A DNA stretch of 64,000 nt. Source: Anaerolineaceae bacterium (GTDB taxonomy: Bacteria > Chloroflexota > Anaerolineae > Aggregatilineales > Phototrophicaceae). Shown here in pieces: positions 40,442-49,139 of the stretch. The notes under the pieces are model-generated. The model was not told the origin of the DNA and searched no databases. It worked only from the letters and a program-made list of their open reading frames with translations. The stretch lies in NCBI GenBank assembly GCA_020634115.1, contig JACKCH010000012.1, positions 806,001-870,000 of the forward strand. The letters are read 5' to 3'. Position 1 is the first letter of the stretch; the number at the start of each line of letters is the position of its first letter. The translations under genes were made by a program, and so were the position numbers.

Positions 40442-41746
40442 TACGAGTTGTGAATTGGCAGACCGCCTGCCCCGTCGCAGCGCTGTGTACAAGTGAACGA
40501 TAGTCACCGCCGCGAAAACCCACCAGATCGCTTGCAGCGGGAACAGGTAACGCGGCAGCGCCTCCAGAACCAGGTGAATCAGCAGGGTATAAACAAGAAA
40601 ACCAATTAAAAGCAGTGTGACCTGCCAGCGCCGCCGTGCCAGCCACATCCCAACCAGCCCGCCGAGAATACCCGCAAAATGAAACACATACATACTGAGT
40701 TTCGGCCAGAAAGCTTCGGCTTGGGTCAGCCGCAGCAGCCCGACGACGGTACGATCATTTGCCCACCAGTTGGCGGCCAGCGACTTGAGGCTTTCGCCGG
40801 AGAAAAAGGTTGTGCCGTGCGGCTGCAAAAAAGCGCCGGCTAACCGGGTGAAACGCCGGGCAATATACCCGGATAGATCGCTCCCGATCACGTCTCCGGC
40901 AGCATTGAGATAGTCCTCCTGAGTGGGCGGCGGCTGGGTTTCCGGGTCGGTGACGCCCAGGCTCTCGTCTACCGCTTCCGGCCCTTGCCAGCCCTCTTCC
41001 GTCGCGCCAATATAGAGAAAGGCGATCATGCCTTCCGCACCGATGACCCAACGGTGATACGTCACGAGGTTATAGGCCGTCCATGAGAACACCACCACCA
41101 TATAGGCCGCCAGCAGGACTACCGCCTGTTTCAGCCCGGCACGCCAGCCGCGAGTCAGCAGCAGGTGCAGCGCCAGCCCCAACGGGAACAGCAGCAGCAC
41201 CGCCCGAGTCAGCGTTGCCAGTCCCAACAACATCCCGGACAGAGCGACGCCCCGCCCCGACATGCGGAACGCAGCAACATACAGCCACAATCCGCCCATC
41301 GCCAGGAAAATATACAAAGTTTCCGTGAGAATCTGGGCGCTTTCGAGGACAAATGCCGGATGAACCGCCAACACTGCCGCCGCGACCAACCCGGCACGCT
41401 CATCATCCGCTGCCGCCCAAGCCAGTCGGTAGGCGAAATAGCAAGTCGCCGCCCCCATCACCGCCTGAAGCACACGAATCGCAATGATCGCGCCATCCGC
41501 CGGAAGTGCCGCCTGAGCAACTCCAATGAAAATCAGGTACAGCGGGGCGGTGGGCAACTTGGAGACATCCACCGGAATCACGCCGCGCTGCTGCCCGGTG
41601 ACGAGGGTATAGCCATTTTCCAGGTACCAGCCGCTATCCCCTTTTTCCGTGTCATAAACAGTCAGGGTAGGCTGCCCCAGCGCATAGGCCAGGCGCAGCC
41701 CCAGCGCGACCACCAGAATCACGACGAGCCAGCGTTGTTTTGTCAT
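40439..41746 (-). CDS. GT39-type membrane glycosyltransferase
   Basis: About 435 residues with a dozen hydrophobic helices. PMT/ArnT-like: N-terminal RWLVVILVVALGLRLAYAL followed by a luminal loop (TVYDTEKGDSGWYLENGYTLV with the Asp/Glu typical of loop 1), and repeats of aromatic-rich helices (YRLAWAAADDERAG, ALSGMLLGLATLTRAVLLLF). A C-terminal LVLEALPRYLFPLQAIWWVFAA helix is characteristic. The start at 41746 is after AGGAGCGGGTATTTTG; a TTG at 41749 is an alternative. A perfect CRP-type palindrome lies 55 bp upstream (41801-41818). Probably builds cell-surface glycans; donor and acceptor unknown. Confidence 0.82.
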   Translation of the reverse strand: MTKQRWLVVILVVALGLRLAYALGQPTLTVYDTEKGDSGWYLENGYTLVTGQQRGVIPVDVSKLPTAPLYLIFIGVAQAALPADGAIIAIRVLQAVMGAATCYFAYRLAWAAADDERAGLVAAAVLAVHPAFVLESAQILTETLYIFLAMGGLWLYVAAFRMSGRGVALSGMLLGLATLTRAVLLLFPLGLALHLLLTRGWRAGLKQAVVLLAAYMVVVFSWTAYNLVTYHRWVIGAEGMIAFLYIGATEEGWQGPEAVDESLGVTDPETQPPPTQEDYLNAAGDVIGSDLSGYIARRFTRLAGAFLQPHGTTFFSGESLKSLAANWWANDRTVVGLLRLTQAEAFWPKLSMYVFHFAGILGGLVGMWLARRRWQVTLLLIGFLVYTLLIHLVLEALPRYLFPLQAIWWVFAAVTIVHLYTALRRGRRSANSQLV

Positions 41747-41800
41747 CAAAATACCCGCTCCTATCACCCATCAGGCCGCATTTGTATCACGACTCCCCGC

Positions 41801-41818
41801 TTGTGACAATTATCACAA
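41801..41818. promoter_or_regulatory. Perfect CRP-type palindrome
   Basis: TTGTGACAATTATCACAA: TGTGA and TCACA with a 6-bp spacer, ideal for the CRP half-sites. It stands between the divergent GT39 (start 41746) and lipoprotein (start 42107) genes, 55 and 289 bp away. Confidence 0.6.
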
Positions 41819-42106
41819 TGAATTGGTGATACCATTCCATGCCATACCCGCCGAATTATACTACGATTAAATTGTGGAATTGGCGCTTTCGTTGGGATGT
41901 GCAGAACGAGAAAAAGATTTTCCACAGCATCCACAACATAATTGCCGCGTTTCACCCTACTTCACAGCCACATGGCTTCCCCATCACATTTCTCGTCTCA
42001 CCAATCTTTTCGGTTTGCTATGCACCTGGAAAACGACTGCTTGAGGAATCTGACGTTTTCCAGACTGGTATCGTTCGCAAGCGGAATTGTTGGAGGAGGT
42101 TTTCAC

Positions 42107-42529
42107 ATGAGCAAGCGTGTCATCATTATCGCGTTATGGCTGTTCGCGCTCCTTATAACGGCATCCTGCCAGCCGGCTACCGAACAGGCGGTCGCGGATA
42201 ACAGTCTCGTCGGCACCTGGATGACCGGGCATTATTACTGCATTCGCTTCCAGGGTGACGGCACTTACCAGGCTGCCGGGTCAATGGAGGGGTTGGACAT
42301 CGCCAGCCCGCCGGATAGCGGCACATACACCATCCAAGACGGTTATGTAACCCTCATCAGCAGCGCGGGCTCCCGCGATTGCAGCAGCGGCGACGTGGGC
42401 TACTACCAGGTAACGACAACCAGTGACGGCAGCATGGAATTCACCATGCAGGAGGATTTCTGCAAGATGCGCCGTTCACCCCTCAGCACAACCTTCATCT
42501 TCGAGCCAATGGAGATGATGGAGTCGTAG
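42107..42529 (+). CDS. Small lipoprotein, unknown function
   Basis: 140 residues. Lipobox: SKRVIIIALWLFALLITASC, with Cys at about 20. The mature part is beta-rich (LVGTWMTGHYYCIRFQGDGTYQAAGS, GTYTIQDGYVTLIS), with six Cys, resembling lipocalin-like or TTHB-like small domains; I do not recognise it. GGAGGAGG with 7 nt spacing before the ATG at 42107 is a very good ribosome-binding site, which decides the start. Followed by a strong hairpin, so a single-gene unit. Confidence 0.75.
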   Translation: MSKRVIIIALWLFALLITASCQPATEQAVADNSLVGTWMTGHYYCIRFQGDGTYQAAGSMEGLDIASPPDSGTYTIQDGYVTLISSAGSRDCSSGDVGYYQVTTTSDGSMEFTMQEDFCKMRRSPLSTTFIFEPMEMMES

Positions 42530-42543
42530 TTCGGTTTCTTCAC

Positions 42544-42585
42544 CCCGGCGGGAAGTGAAAATTATTCTGCTCACTTTTCGCCGGG
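42544..42585. terminator. Long hairpin after the lipoprotein gene
   Basis: CCCGGCGGGAAGTGA / TCACTTTTCGCCGGG, 15 pairs of which two are G-U, loop of 12 nt. No U-run follows, so it is more likely an mRNA-stability or rho-type structure than a classical terminator. Confidence 0.55.
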
Positions 42586-42738
42586 ACGCGCCGCCTATCG
42601 TCACGATCTCAATCTCGTAGTGGCCTGCTTATCCCGCAAGCTGGTACAATCATCCGGGACATCTTGCACCTGGAACATTGGAACTGGCGCTATAATGGCC
42701 TTAGTGACCCAACGACCAGCCAGAGGGGAAAGACGACT

Positions 42739-43773
42739 ATGACCAGCAGGCCACATGCGCCCCAAATTGATCGCGCAACACTCAATCCAGATCACCGTTT
42801 CGCCCGGCGACTCCTGTGGGCGGCGGTTCTGATCGCCCTGTTCGTGCTGGCCGGGTGCCGCAACCAGGAAACCGCCGCTGCACCTACCGCGCTGCCAGCC
42901 ATCTCACCCACGCCGCGTTCGACTCCCCTGCCGGAGGTAGTGACAGCCGTCCCGGTTGGCGCGGAAGAGAACCCGGTACAGATGGTGATTTACTCATCCG
43001 CACCTAGAGCCGCCGCGAATTTTGTCTCCCGTTTTGAGAATGCGCTGGTCAAAGAGTCTGGCCTGAACATCCGCGTTCTGGTGGTAGACCGCTATGCCGA
43101 AGCGTTAGCGGCACTGTGTGATTCGGTCAATGGCACGGTGTCGGTCGCCTGGTTGGATGGCCTGACATATATGGCGGCGACGGCGGAAGGCTGCGGTGTC
43201 CCGGCGCTGATCGTTGAACGCGGGGTACGGCGCAACGCCCAAACCGGAGAAACCGGCGTCATCATCGCCAACAGCGAACGCAGTTTTAGCACAGTTGCCC
43301 AGATTGAAGGTGATACTGTTTGTCGCCTGAGCTATGATGACTTCTGGACATGGATGATGCCCTCGCTGGTGCTGCAATCGAAAGGTGTGAATCCCACTAC
43401 CGACCTGAAGGCGATTAATGATTATGAAGACCTGGAAACGCTGATTCAGGCGGTAGCCGATGGTGACTGCGACGCCGCCGGAATTCCCAGCACGGCGCTG
43501 GCAGGCGGTGAACCACCGGAGGGCGTGAGCATTCTGGAAACCAGTGTGGCGTTCCCCTACCCGGTAGTGCTCATCCCGCCACAGCTCCCATTAGGAGCGC
43601 AAACGGCCCTGATTGAGGCTTTATTGGCACTGGCCGATAACACGGACTCTGCCGAGATCATGCAAGGGCTGTTGGAACAGGACGCCCTGATACCGGTAAC
43701 GACTGACGATTTCAGCGACCTGACGGCCTTCCTGGAAAGCACAGGTCTGGATTTCGCGCAGTTGGGCGGTTAG
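42739..43773 (+). CDS. PhnD-like substrate-binding lipoprotein
   Basis: 344 residues. Lipoprotein signal (LLWAAVLIALFVLAGC) then a Thr/Pro linker (ALPAISPTPRSTPLPE). The rest is a phosphonate/phosphate-type periplasmic-binding fold (PhnD/PBP): PVQMVIYSSAPRAAANFVSRFENAL, then CDSVNGTVSVAWLDGLTYM, ALIVERG and CRLSYDDFWTWMMPSLVL, TDLKAINDYEDLETLIQAVADGDCDAAGIPSTAL. No permease or ATPase gene is adjacent; two GT2 genes follow closely, starting 6 bp later. The ATG at 42739 is preceded by GAGGGGAAAG. Ligand unknown; could serve a transporter elsewhere or sensing. Confidence 0.8.
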   Translation: MTSRPHAPQIDRATLNPDHRFARRLLWAAVLIALFVLAGCRNQETAAAPTALPAISPTPRSTPLPEVVTAVPVGAEENPVQMVIYSSAPRAAANFVSRFENALVKESGLNIRVLVVDRYAEALAALCDSVNGTVSVAWLDGLTYMAATAEGCGVPALIVERGVRRNAQTGETGVIIANSERSFSTVAQIEGDTVCRLSYDDFWTWMMPSLVLQSKGVNPTTDLKAINDYEDLETLIQAVADGDCDAAGIPSTALAGGEPPEGVSILETSVAFPYPVVLIPPQLPLGAQTALIEALLALADNTDSAEIMQGLLEQDALIPVTTDDFSDLTAFLESTGLDFAQLGG

Positions 43774-43779
43774 GCGGCT

Positions 43780-44727
43780 ATGGCCGAACTCGCCATTATT
43801 ATCGTCACCTGGAACGTGCGGGAAATCGCGCTGGATGCCCTACGTAGCCTCATCGCTGACCTGGAGGCGCACGGCCCCGACGCCGATATTTACGTGGTGG
43901 ATAATGCCTCTGGCGATGGCACAGTCGAGGCGATTACCAGCGCCTTCCCCGCTGTGAAAATGATCGCCAGCACGGAAAACCTGGGATTCGTGCGGGGGAA
44001 CAACCTTGCCCTCCGGCATATCGGGTTCTGCGAAGCAAGAAACACCGCCCTACCCCAGGCCGTTTATCTCCTGAACCCGGACACCATTACCCAACCCGGC
44101 GCAACGCGGACACTCTATGATGCGCTCATGGCGAATCCACGCCTGGGGCTGGTCGGGGCGCAGTTGGCCTATGAGGACGGCAGTTTCCAGCATGGCGCGT
44201 TCGCATTCCCCGGTCTGCGGCAGTTGTGGGTCGAATTCTTCCCGACGCCAGGACGATTGATTGAGGGACGCTTCAACGGGCGCTATCCCCGCCGCAGCTA
44301 TGACGCCGGCCAGCCCTTCCCAGTGGATTTCACGCTGGGTGCAACGATGATGCTGCGCCACGAGGTCATCGAACAGGTTGGGCTGCTGGACGAAGGGTTT
44401 TTCATGTACTGCGAGGAAATTGACTGGGCGTGGCGCGTCCAACAGGCCGGTTGGGAGGTGGCCTGTGTCCCGACAGCGCATGTCACCCACCTGAGCGGGC
44501 AAAGCACCGGGCAGGCACGCCCGCAGAGCCTCATGCACCTGTGGACAAGCCGCCTGCGGCTGGTCGAGAAACACTATCCGGCCTGGAAACGCCCCCTCGC
44601 CCGACTATTGATTGCAGTGGGCATGGCGTGGAAAGCCCGCCGCGCCCCGGTGGATATGCCGAACCGAGCGGAAATCGTCGCCACTTACCGAAACATTGCC
44701 CGCATGGCAGCAGGACGGCAGTCATGA
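43780..44727 (+). CDS. Family 2 glycosyltransferase
   Basis: 315 residues, GT-A fold: IIIVTWNVREIALDALRSL, the acidic ribose region DIYVVDNASGDGTVEAI, ASTENLGFVRGNNLALRH (NxGFxxGNN motif of rhamnosyl-type GT2), YLLNPDTITQPGA (DxD-like NPDT), FTLGATMMLRHEVIEQVGLLDEGFFMYCEEIDWAWRVQQAG. This is the WbbL/rhamnosyltransferase subtype that elongates surface polysaccharide. Starts 6 bp after the PhnD-like gene and overlaps the next glycosyltransferase by ATGA. The acceptor is unknown. Confidence 0.9.
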   Translation: MAELAIIIVTWNVREIALDALRSLIADLEAHGPDADIYVVDNASGDGTVEAITSAFPAVKMIASTENLGFVRGNNLALRHIGFCEARNTALPQAVYLLNPDTITQPGATRTLYDALMANPRLGLVGAQLAYEDGSFQHGAFAFPGLRQLWVEFFPTPGRLIEGRFNGRYPRRSYDAGQPFPVDFTLGATMMLRHEVIEQVGLLDEGFFMYCEEIDWAWRVQQAGWEVACVPTAHVTHLSGQSTGQARPQSLMHLWTSRLRLVEKHYPAWKRPLARLLIAVGMAWKARRAPVDMPNRAEIVATYRNIARMAAGRQS

Positions 44728-45479
44728 CTTTAGCCGGTGTTGTTCTCACCCGAAACGAATCCGCACATATCCGGGACTGTATCGCCAGTCTAGCGTTCGC
44801 CGATTTTGTGCTGGTGTTTGACTCGTTCAGCACCGACGATACCGTTGTGTTAGCAAAGCAGGCTGGCGCGGAGGTCATTCAGCACGAATTTAAGGATTAT
44901 GCCCACCAGCGCAACGCGGCTTTAGACGCTGTCACCGGGCGGGCGAACTGGGTGCTGTTTGTGGATGCTGATGAACGGGTTACGCCGGAACTAGCCGCCG
45001 AAGTGCAGGCGGTGATTCGGCAGCCGGATTATGCCGGATGGCGCATCCCCCGCCACAACTATATTTTCGGCAAACTGACATTGGGCGCGGGCTGGTATCC
45101 TGACTACCAGACGCGGCTGCTGCGAGTGGGCGCGGCACATTACGACCCGGAGCGCCAAGTGCACGAACTGGTGTTGCTGGACGGGCCGGAAGGCACGTTG
45201 GAACAGCCTTTCATCCACTATAACTACCAGAATGCGGCACAGTTTCATGACAAACAGCGACGCTACTCGGCCTACGATGCCCGGATTTTGTATGAAAGTG
45301 AAATCCGCCCCAAGCCGCAGAACTACATCCTGCAACCCTGGCGGCAGTTCTGGTGGCGCTTCGTCACACTTAAGGGATACCGGGATGGGTTACACGGGCT
45401 GCGACTGAGTGTGCTGATGGCGTGGTATGAACTGCGCAAGTACCGGCTGCTGCGGGGGCTGTGGCAGGGGAAAAGCTAA
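44724..45479 (+). CDS. Family 2 glycosyltransferase, WaaE/KdtX-like
   Basis: 251 residues: LAGVVLTRNESAHIRDCIASL, VLVFDSFSTDDTVVLAKQAGAEV, HQRNAALDAVTGRANWVLFVDADERVTPEL, IPRHNYIFGKLTLGAGWYPDYQTRLLR, ILQPWRQFWWRFV and LVLMAWYELRK-like C-terminus. These are signatures of the WaaE/LpsC-type glucosyltransferases acting on lipid carriers. The ATG overlaps the TGA of the previous glycosyltransferase by ATGA, so translation is coupled. Together with it, a surface glycan elongation step is inferred. Confidence 0.85.
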   Translation: MTLAGVVLTRNESAHIRDCIASLAFADFVLVFDSFSTDDTVVLAKQAGAEVIQHEFKDYAHQRNAALDAVTGRANWVLFVDADERVTPELAAEVQAVIRQPDYAGWRIPRHNYIFGKLTLGAGWYPDYQTRLLRVGAAHYDPERQVHELVLLDGPEGTLEQPFIHYNYQNAAQFHDKQRRYSAYDARILYESEIRPKPQNYILQPWRQFWWRFVTLKGYRDGLHGLRLSVLMAWYELRKYRLLRGLWQGKS

Positions 45480-45489
45480 AGCCGTGTAG

Positions 45490-46887
45490 CTACTCCAACC
45501 CGCCGACCAGTTCTTCCTGCATGGCCTGAATCAGGCGGCGCAGGTGAGCGTCGGTCTGGATTTCATCAGCAATTTTGTTGCAACTGTGGAGTACCGTACT
45601 GTGGGCACGCCCGCCGAACACCTCGCCAATTTGCGGGAGCGACGCATACGTGACTTCCCGCGCCAGGTACATGGCGATCTGCCGCGCCTGGGTGATTTTC
45701 TGTGTGCGTCGCGGGCCGATCAGGTCTTCTGCCGTCAGGTTCAGGTGACACGCGGTGACATCCAGCACCCGGCGCACGGTGATATGGCGGCGGGGACGGT
45801 GATAGTTTTCGAGCAGATTTTCCGCCATGTATTCGGTCAGTGGCGCCGACGAGAACCGAGTCGTGGCGACGACCTGATTGAACATCCCTTCGAGTTCGCG
45901 GATATTCGTCCGCGCCCGATCAGCGATCATCTGACAGACGGTATCCGGCAGGTCAATCTCGCGCTCTTCCGCCCACATTCGCACGATAGCGACCCGCGTC
46001 TCAAATTCGGGCGGCTGCAAATCCATCACCAACCCACCTTCGAAGCGGGAACGCAAGCGGTCTTCCAGCGTGTTCAACAGTCCCGGCGGGCGATCCGACG
46101 CGAGAACGATCTGCTTATTGAAGGTATACAGCGCGTTGAAGGTGTGGAAGAACTCTTCCTGTGTGCTTTCCTTGCCGCCAATAAACTGAATGTCATCTAC
46201 TAGCAGCACATCCACCGAACGGTATTTCTCGCGGAACATCGCGGTTGCCCGGTGACGGATGGCATCTACCAGATCATTCGTGAACACCTCGGAAGGTATG
46301 TAGATCGCCCGCAATCCTCGGGTGTGGCAAGCGTGGGCGACGGATTGCAGTAGATGCGTTTTGCCCAACCCAACCCCACCATAAATCACAAAGGGGTTAT
46401 AGATGCTGGCGGGTTGTTCGGCCACTGCCAGCGCCGCTTCCAGTGTCATTCGGTTGGCGGAATTCACGACAAACCGGTCAAATGTCATCCGAGGATTCAG
46501 TTCGCTTTCCGGCACATCCGGGCGCTGCGGGCGGGAAACCTGCTGATAGAGCGGCGTGGAAGCGGTTTCTTCCGGCTGCTGCTGCAGGAGTTGAAACAAC
46601 GGGAGTTCAGTTTCGATACCCGCTTGGCGTTCCGGTTTGTGAACCTCAAAGCAGAGTTCCGTTGAGTCGCCCCAGACATCGCTCAGCACTCGCCAGATTG
46701 TGCGGTAGAGCCGGTGCTGCAGCATATCGGAGATATAGGAATTAGGGACGCCTACCCGGAAAACCCCATCCGCATAGCCCAGGAACACCGCATCGCGCAG
46801 CCAGGTTGAGAAGCTGGCGCGATCCAGTTGGATCTCCAATTGGCTAAAGGCGATATTCCACGCCTGCTGCGGATTTAACGGGTTCAT
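45490..46887 (-). CDS. dnaA: Chromosomal replication initiator DnaA
   Basis: 465 residues. AAA+ replication initiator. Domain I (1-85: NPQQAWNIAFSQLEIQLDR), a short domain II, AAA+ core with NPFVIYGGVGLGKTHLLQSVAHACH (Walker A), VDVLLVDDIQFIGGKESTQEEFFHTFN (Walker B), LRSRFEGGLVMDLQPPE (sensor), and domain IV helix-turn-helix with HLNLTAEDLIGPRRTQKITQARQIAMYLAREV and the DNA-contact GGRAHSTVLHSCNKI. Complete and normal in length. dnaN does not follow; the gene ends 10 bp from the convergent glycosyltransferase. The 551-bp region upstream could hold the origin. Confidence 0.97.
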   Translation of the reverse strand: MNPLNPQQAWNIAFSQLEIQLDRASFSTWLRDAVFLGYADGVFRVGVPNSYISDMLQHRLYRTIWRVLSDVWGDSTELCFEVHKPERQAGIETELPLFQLLQQQPEETASTPLYQQVSRPQRPDVPESELNPRMTFDRFVVNSANRMTLEAALAVAEQPASIYNPFVIYGGVGLGKTHLLQSVAHACHTRGLRAIYIPSEVFTNDLVDAIRHRATAMFREKYRSVDVLLVDDIQFIGGKESTQEEFFHTFNALYTFNKQIVLASDRPPGLLNTLEDRLRSRFEGGLVMDLQPPEFETRVAIVRMWAEEREIDLPDTVCQMIADRARTNIRELEGMFNQVVATTRFSSAPLTEYMAENLLENYHRPRRHITVRRVLDVTACHLNLTAEDLIGPRRTQKITQARQIAMYLAREVTYASLPQIGEVFGGRAHSTVLHSCNKIADEIQTDAHLRRLIQAMQEELVGGLE

Positions 46888-47157
46888 TTTTTCTACATTT
46901 CACCAGAGACTCAAAACCGGCAAATTGGAACATTAATCTGCCAGACAGGGTAAACCTGTTGTGTGCTCGATTTATGGGTTTATGTTATTTATAACTGTTA
47001 TTACCACCGTGAGGGTTTTACATCTGACCCAATCTGTCTGTGGAAACTGCTGCATGTGTTTTCGGTGGTTAGCTGTGTACTATGAAGTATAGCTTATGCC
47101 CCCTGTTTTCTCAACCGATTTAAGGGGTTAAATCTTAAAAAATGGGAGATTTTAAGG

Positions 47158-47177
47158 TTGGGATAAAATCTACCAGA
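47158..47177 (+). repeat. Direct repeat in the dnaA upstream gap, copy 1
   Basis: TTGGGATAAAATCTACCAGA; second copy at 47352. The minus-strand TTATCCCAA in it is two mismatches from the DnaA box TTATCCACA. Confidence 0.6.
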
Positions 47178-47351
47178 AGCGCTGAAGCGACTTGGGAAAT
47201 AATAACACTGTGATAGACGCTTTTGGCGTCCGGCAGCCATCACCTGACTGAGTCTGTGTTACGGGAGTCTCAATAACAGGGTGTGCCTTTTGGGGCACTG
47301 ATTATCGGAATGTTAAACCAGTTATAACAACCGTGCCAAATTCTTTAACAT

Positions 47352-47372
47352 TTGGGATAAAATCTACCCAGA
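47352..47372 (+). repeat. Direct repeat in the dnaA upstream gap, copy 2
   Basis: TTGGGATAAAATCTACC then C then AGA; 20 of 21 positions shared with copy 1, the extra C being the only difference. Separated by 193 bp. Confidence 0.6.
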
Positions 47373-47438
47373 CCGGTAAAAAGGTTTTTTTAGGGGACAT
47401 AATCACGAACAATTCGTCGCACTCATCCTCGCAGACTG

Positions 47439-49061
47439 TCAATCTGTTTCAAACAGGCGGATCAGCTTGAGCGCAATCTGCAGATTTGTCCGCACCACCG
47501 GATCAGTCAGCCTAACCGGGCTGATTTCTTCCACGCGCATTAGCCGGTAGTTGAGGGTACTGCGGTGGATATGCAGGTTTTTGGCAGTCTGCACACTATT
47601 TCCCCCAGCATCCAGGTACGCTTCCAAGGTGTTAAACAAGTCCATCTGCTGCTGGTCAAGCAAGCGCCGCACCCAGGGGACATAAGGATTCGAGGAGAGG
47701 CTGGCCGAGCCGGAACGATACAGAGTATGTAGATAACCCAGATCACCAAAATAGACCACAGGAGCGGGGTCATGCAGCCGCCTGGTGATATGCAACACTT
47801 CGCGGCACTGCTGATAAGCCAGACTCACCGACTGCGGCTTGCGATGCGAACCGCTAATACCTACCCGAACCACGCCCAGCGAGTCGCATTCGGCACGTAT
47901 CTGGTCAGCCAGCGCCGCCAGCGGGATACTACTCTGTGCCAGAACCACAACCTGCCCGGCGAACTGCCCCACCACCACCAACCAGTTCTGGGTCACCACC
48001 AGGCGATTCACACGCCGGAGAACCTGTAACACCCGCTGCGAACTGTTTTCCGGCATCTCAACCTGCAAAAGTACATACGGCTTGCTCAAGTCCACACCGT
48101 ACCGCAGGGCATGGTCGGTCAAAACTGCTTCCTGCGCCGTCTCACCCTGGATCAACTGTGCCAGCAAACTCCCTTTGAGGGAAGCCTCGGCACTTTGCAA
48201 CGATTCCTGGTAGAGCATCATCAATGCGGCAATCGTCGCGCCGCTGGCAATTGCTACCCGATCCAGGTCGGTGAGTGGGCGGCCATGCGCGATGATGAAC
48301 ACGTACCCATAAATATCGCCATGTACCACAATTGGCGCGAGAATGCGCTCGAGTTCCAGGCCAACATCCGCCATACGCGGGATAAACACCGGGCGTAACG
48401 TGTGCCGAATCTGCGCCAGAAAGCCGCGCTCTTCCAAGGCTTGAATCAAGCGAGGGTCGGTATGGCCGGTGTTCAGCGTAAAACGCCGGGCTTCATCTAC
48501 TTCCGCCACATTCGCACTGGCAAGGCTTTCAAAATGGGTGTTTTCGATGCTGATGGACTGCCCCAGCAGCCCCGCTAGCCGGGAGGCTAACTGCTTCAGG
48601 TCGCCACCATCCAGAACAAGCTGCGTCAAAATCTGGTGGATGGTGAGCGCCCCTGTCACCATCTGCATGTTTTCTTCTGCGATGCGCTCGTTCGCCGCTT
48701 TCGCTAAATCAATAAAGGGAATCTGATACGAAATTTCGATGAGTGGAAAGACCAACCGGTCAGCGACTTCCCGAAGTTCAGCCGGGATTTGATTCAGGAA
48801 GCGTCCGACGGTTATCGCCAACCCCGCCGCGCCCTTCCCAGCCATCTCCTCGATATACTGGTGTCGTGCTGCCAGACCTTCCGGCATACTCTGAATGGTC
48901 GTCAGCACCAGTTCCCCACCGCGCAGCCACTGGGGGGCATCCAGCACCGCAGCGATATGCACCCAGGTGACTGGCTTTTCCAGCCCGCCCTCCCCAGCAA
49001 CCACAACGGCCTGAGCCTGTTGAAATTGTTCGAGTTGGAGTGCATCGGCTACCGTTAACAT
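47439..49061 (-). CDS. PucR-family transcriptional regulator
   Basis: 540 residues. N-terminal PucR domain (LTVADALQLEQFQQAQAVVVAGEGGLEKPVTWVHIAAV...LRGGELVLTT) followed by a GAF-like middle region (residues 190-310) and a C-terminal helix-turn-helix: TLEAYLDAGGNSVQTAKNLHIHRSTLNYRLMRVEEI, the CdaR/PucR signature. These regulators control purine catabolism or other catabolic genes in response to ligands. No target cluster is next to it. ATG at 49061 is preceded by AAGAGGAACT. Not linked to dnaA by function. Confidence 0.9.
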   Translation of the reverse strand: MLTVADALQLEQFQQAQAVVVAGEGGLEKPVTWVHIAAVLDAPQWLRGGELVLTTIQSMPEGLAARHQYIEEMAGKGAAGLAITVGRFLNQIPAELREVADRLVFPLIEISYQIPFIDLAKAANERIAEENMQMVTGALTIHQILTQLVLDGGDLKQLASRLAGLLGQSISIENTHFESLASANVAEVDEARRFTLNTGHTDPRLIQALEERGFLAQIRHTLRPVFIPRMADVGLELERILAPIVVHGDIYGYVFIIAHGRPLTDLDRVAIASGATIAALMMLYQESLQSAEASLKGSLLAQLIQGETAQEAVLTDHALRYGVDLSKPYVLLQVEMPENSSQRVLQVLRRVNRLVVTQNWLVVVGQFAGQVVVLAQSSIPLAALADQIRAECDSLGVVRVGISGSHRKPQSVSLAYQQCREVLHITRRLHDPAPVVYFGDLGYLHTLYRSGSASLSSNPYVPWVRRLLDQQQMDLFNTLEAYLDAGGNSVQTAKNLHIHRSTLNYRLMRVEEISPVRLTDPVVRTNLQIALKLIRLFETD

Positions 49062-49139
49062 AGTTCCTCTTATTGAAAAATGAAATCAATAGGCAGGTTA
49101 TAGACCTGCCTATTGATTATAGTCCCTATGCCTGCCGGG

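Larger units (their letters stand above)
46888..47438. other. Candidate oriC/dnaA regulatory region
   Basis: 551 bp without genes, AT-rich compared with the rest (runs such as TTAAATCTTAAAAAATGG and TTTTTTTAGGGG), next to dnaA. It holds two 20-21 bp direct repeats, several TTAT-like 9-mers resembling DnaA boxes but none perfect, and hairpins. Whether it is an origin or a dnaA promoter region cannot be told from sequence. Confidence 0.45.

Noticed and set aside
46888..47438. Perfect DnaA boxes
   Set aside because: No exact TTATNCACA on either strand was found; only variants, so I do not call a confirmed origin.
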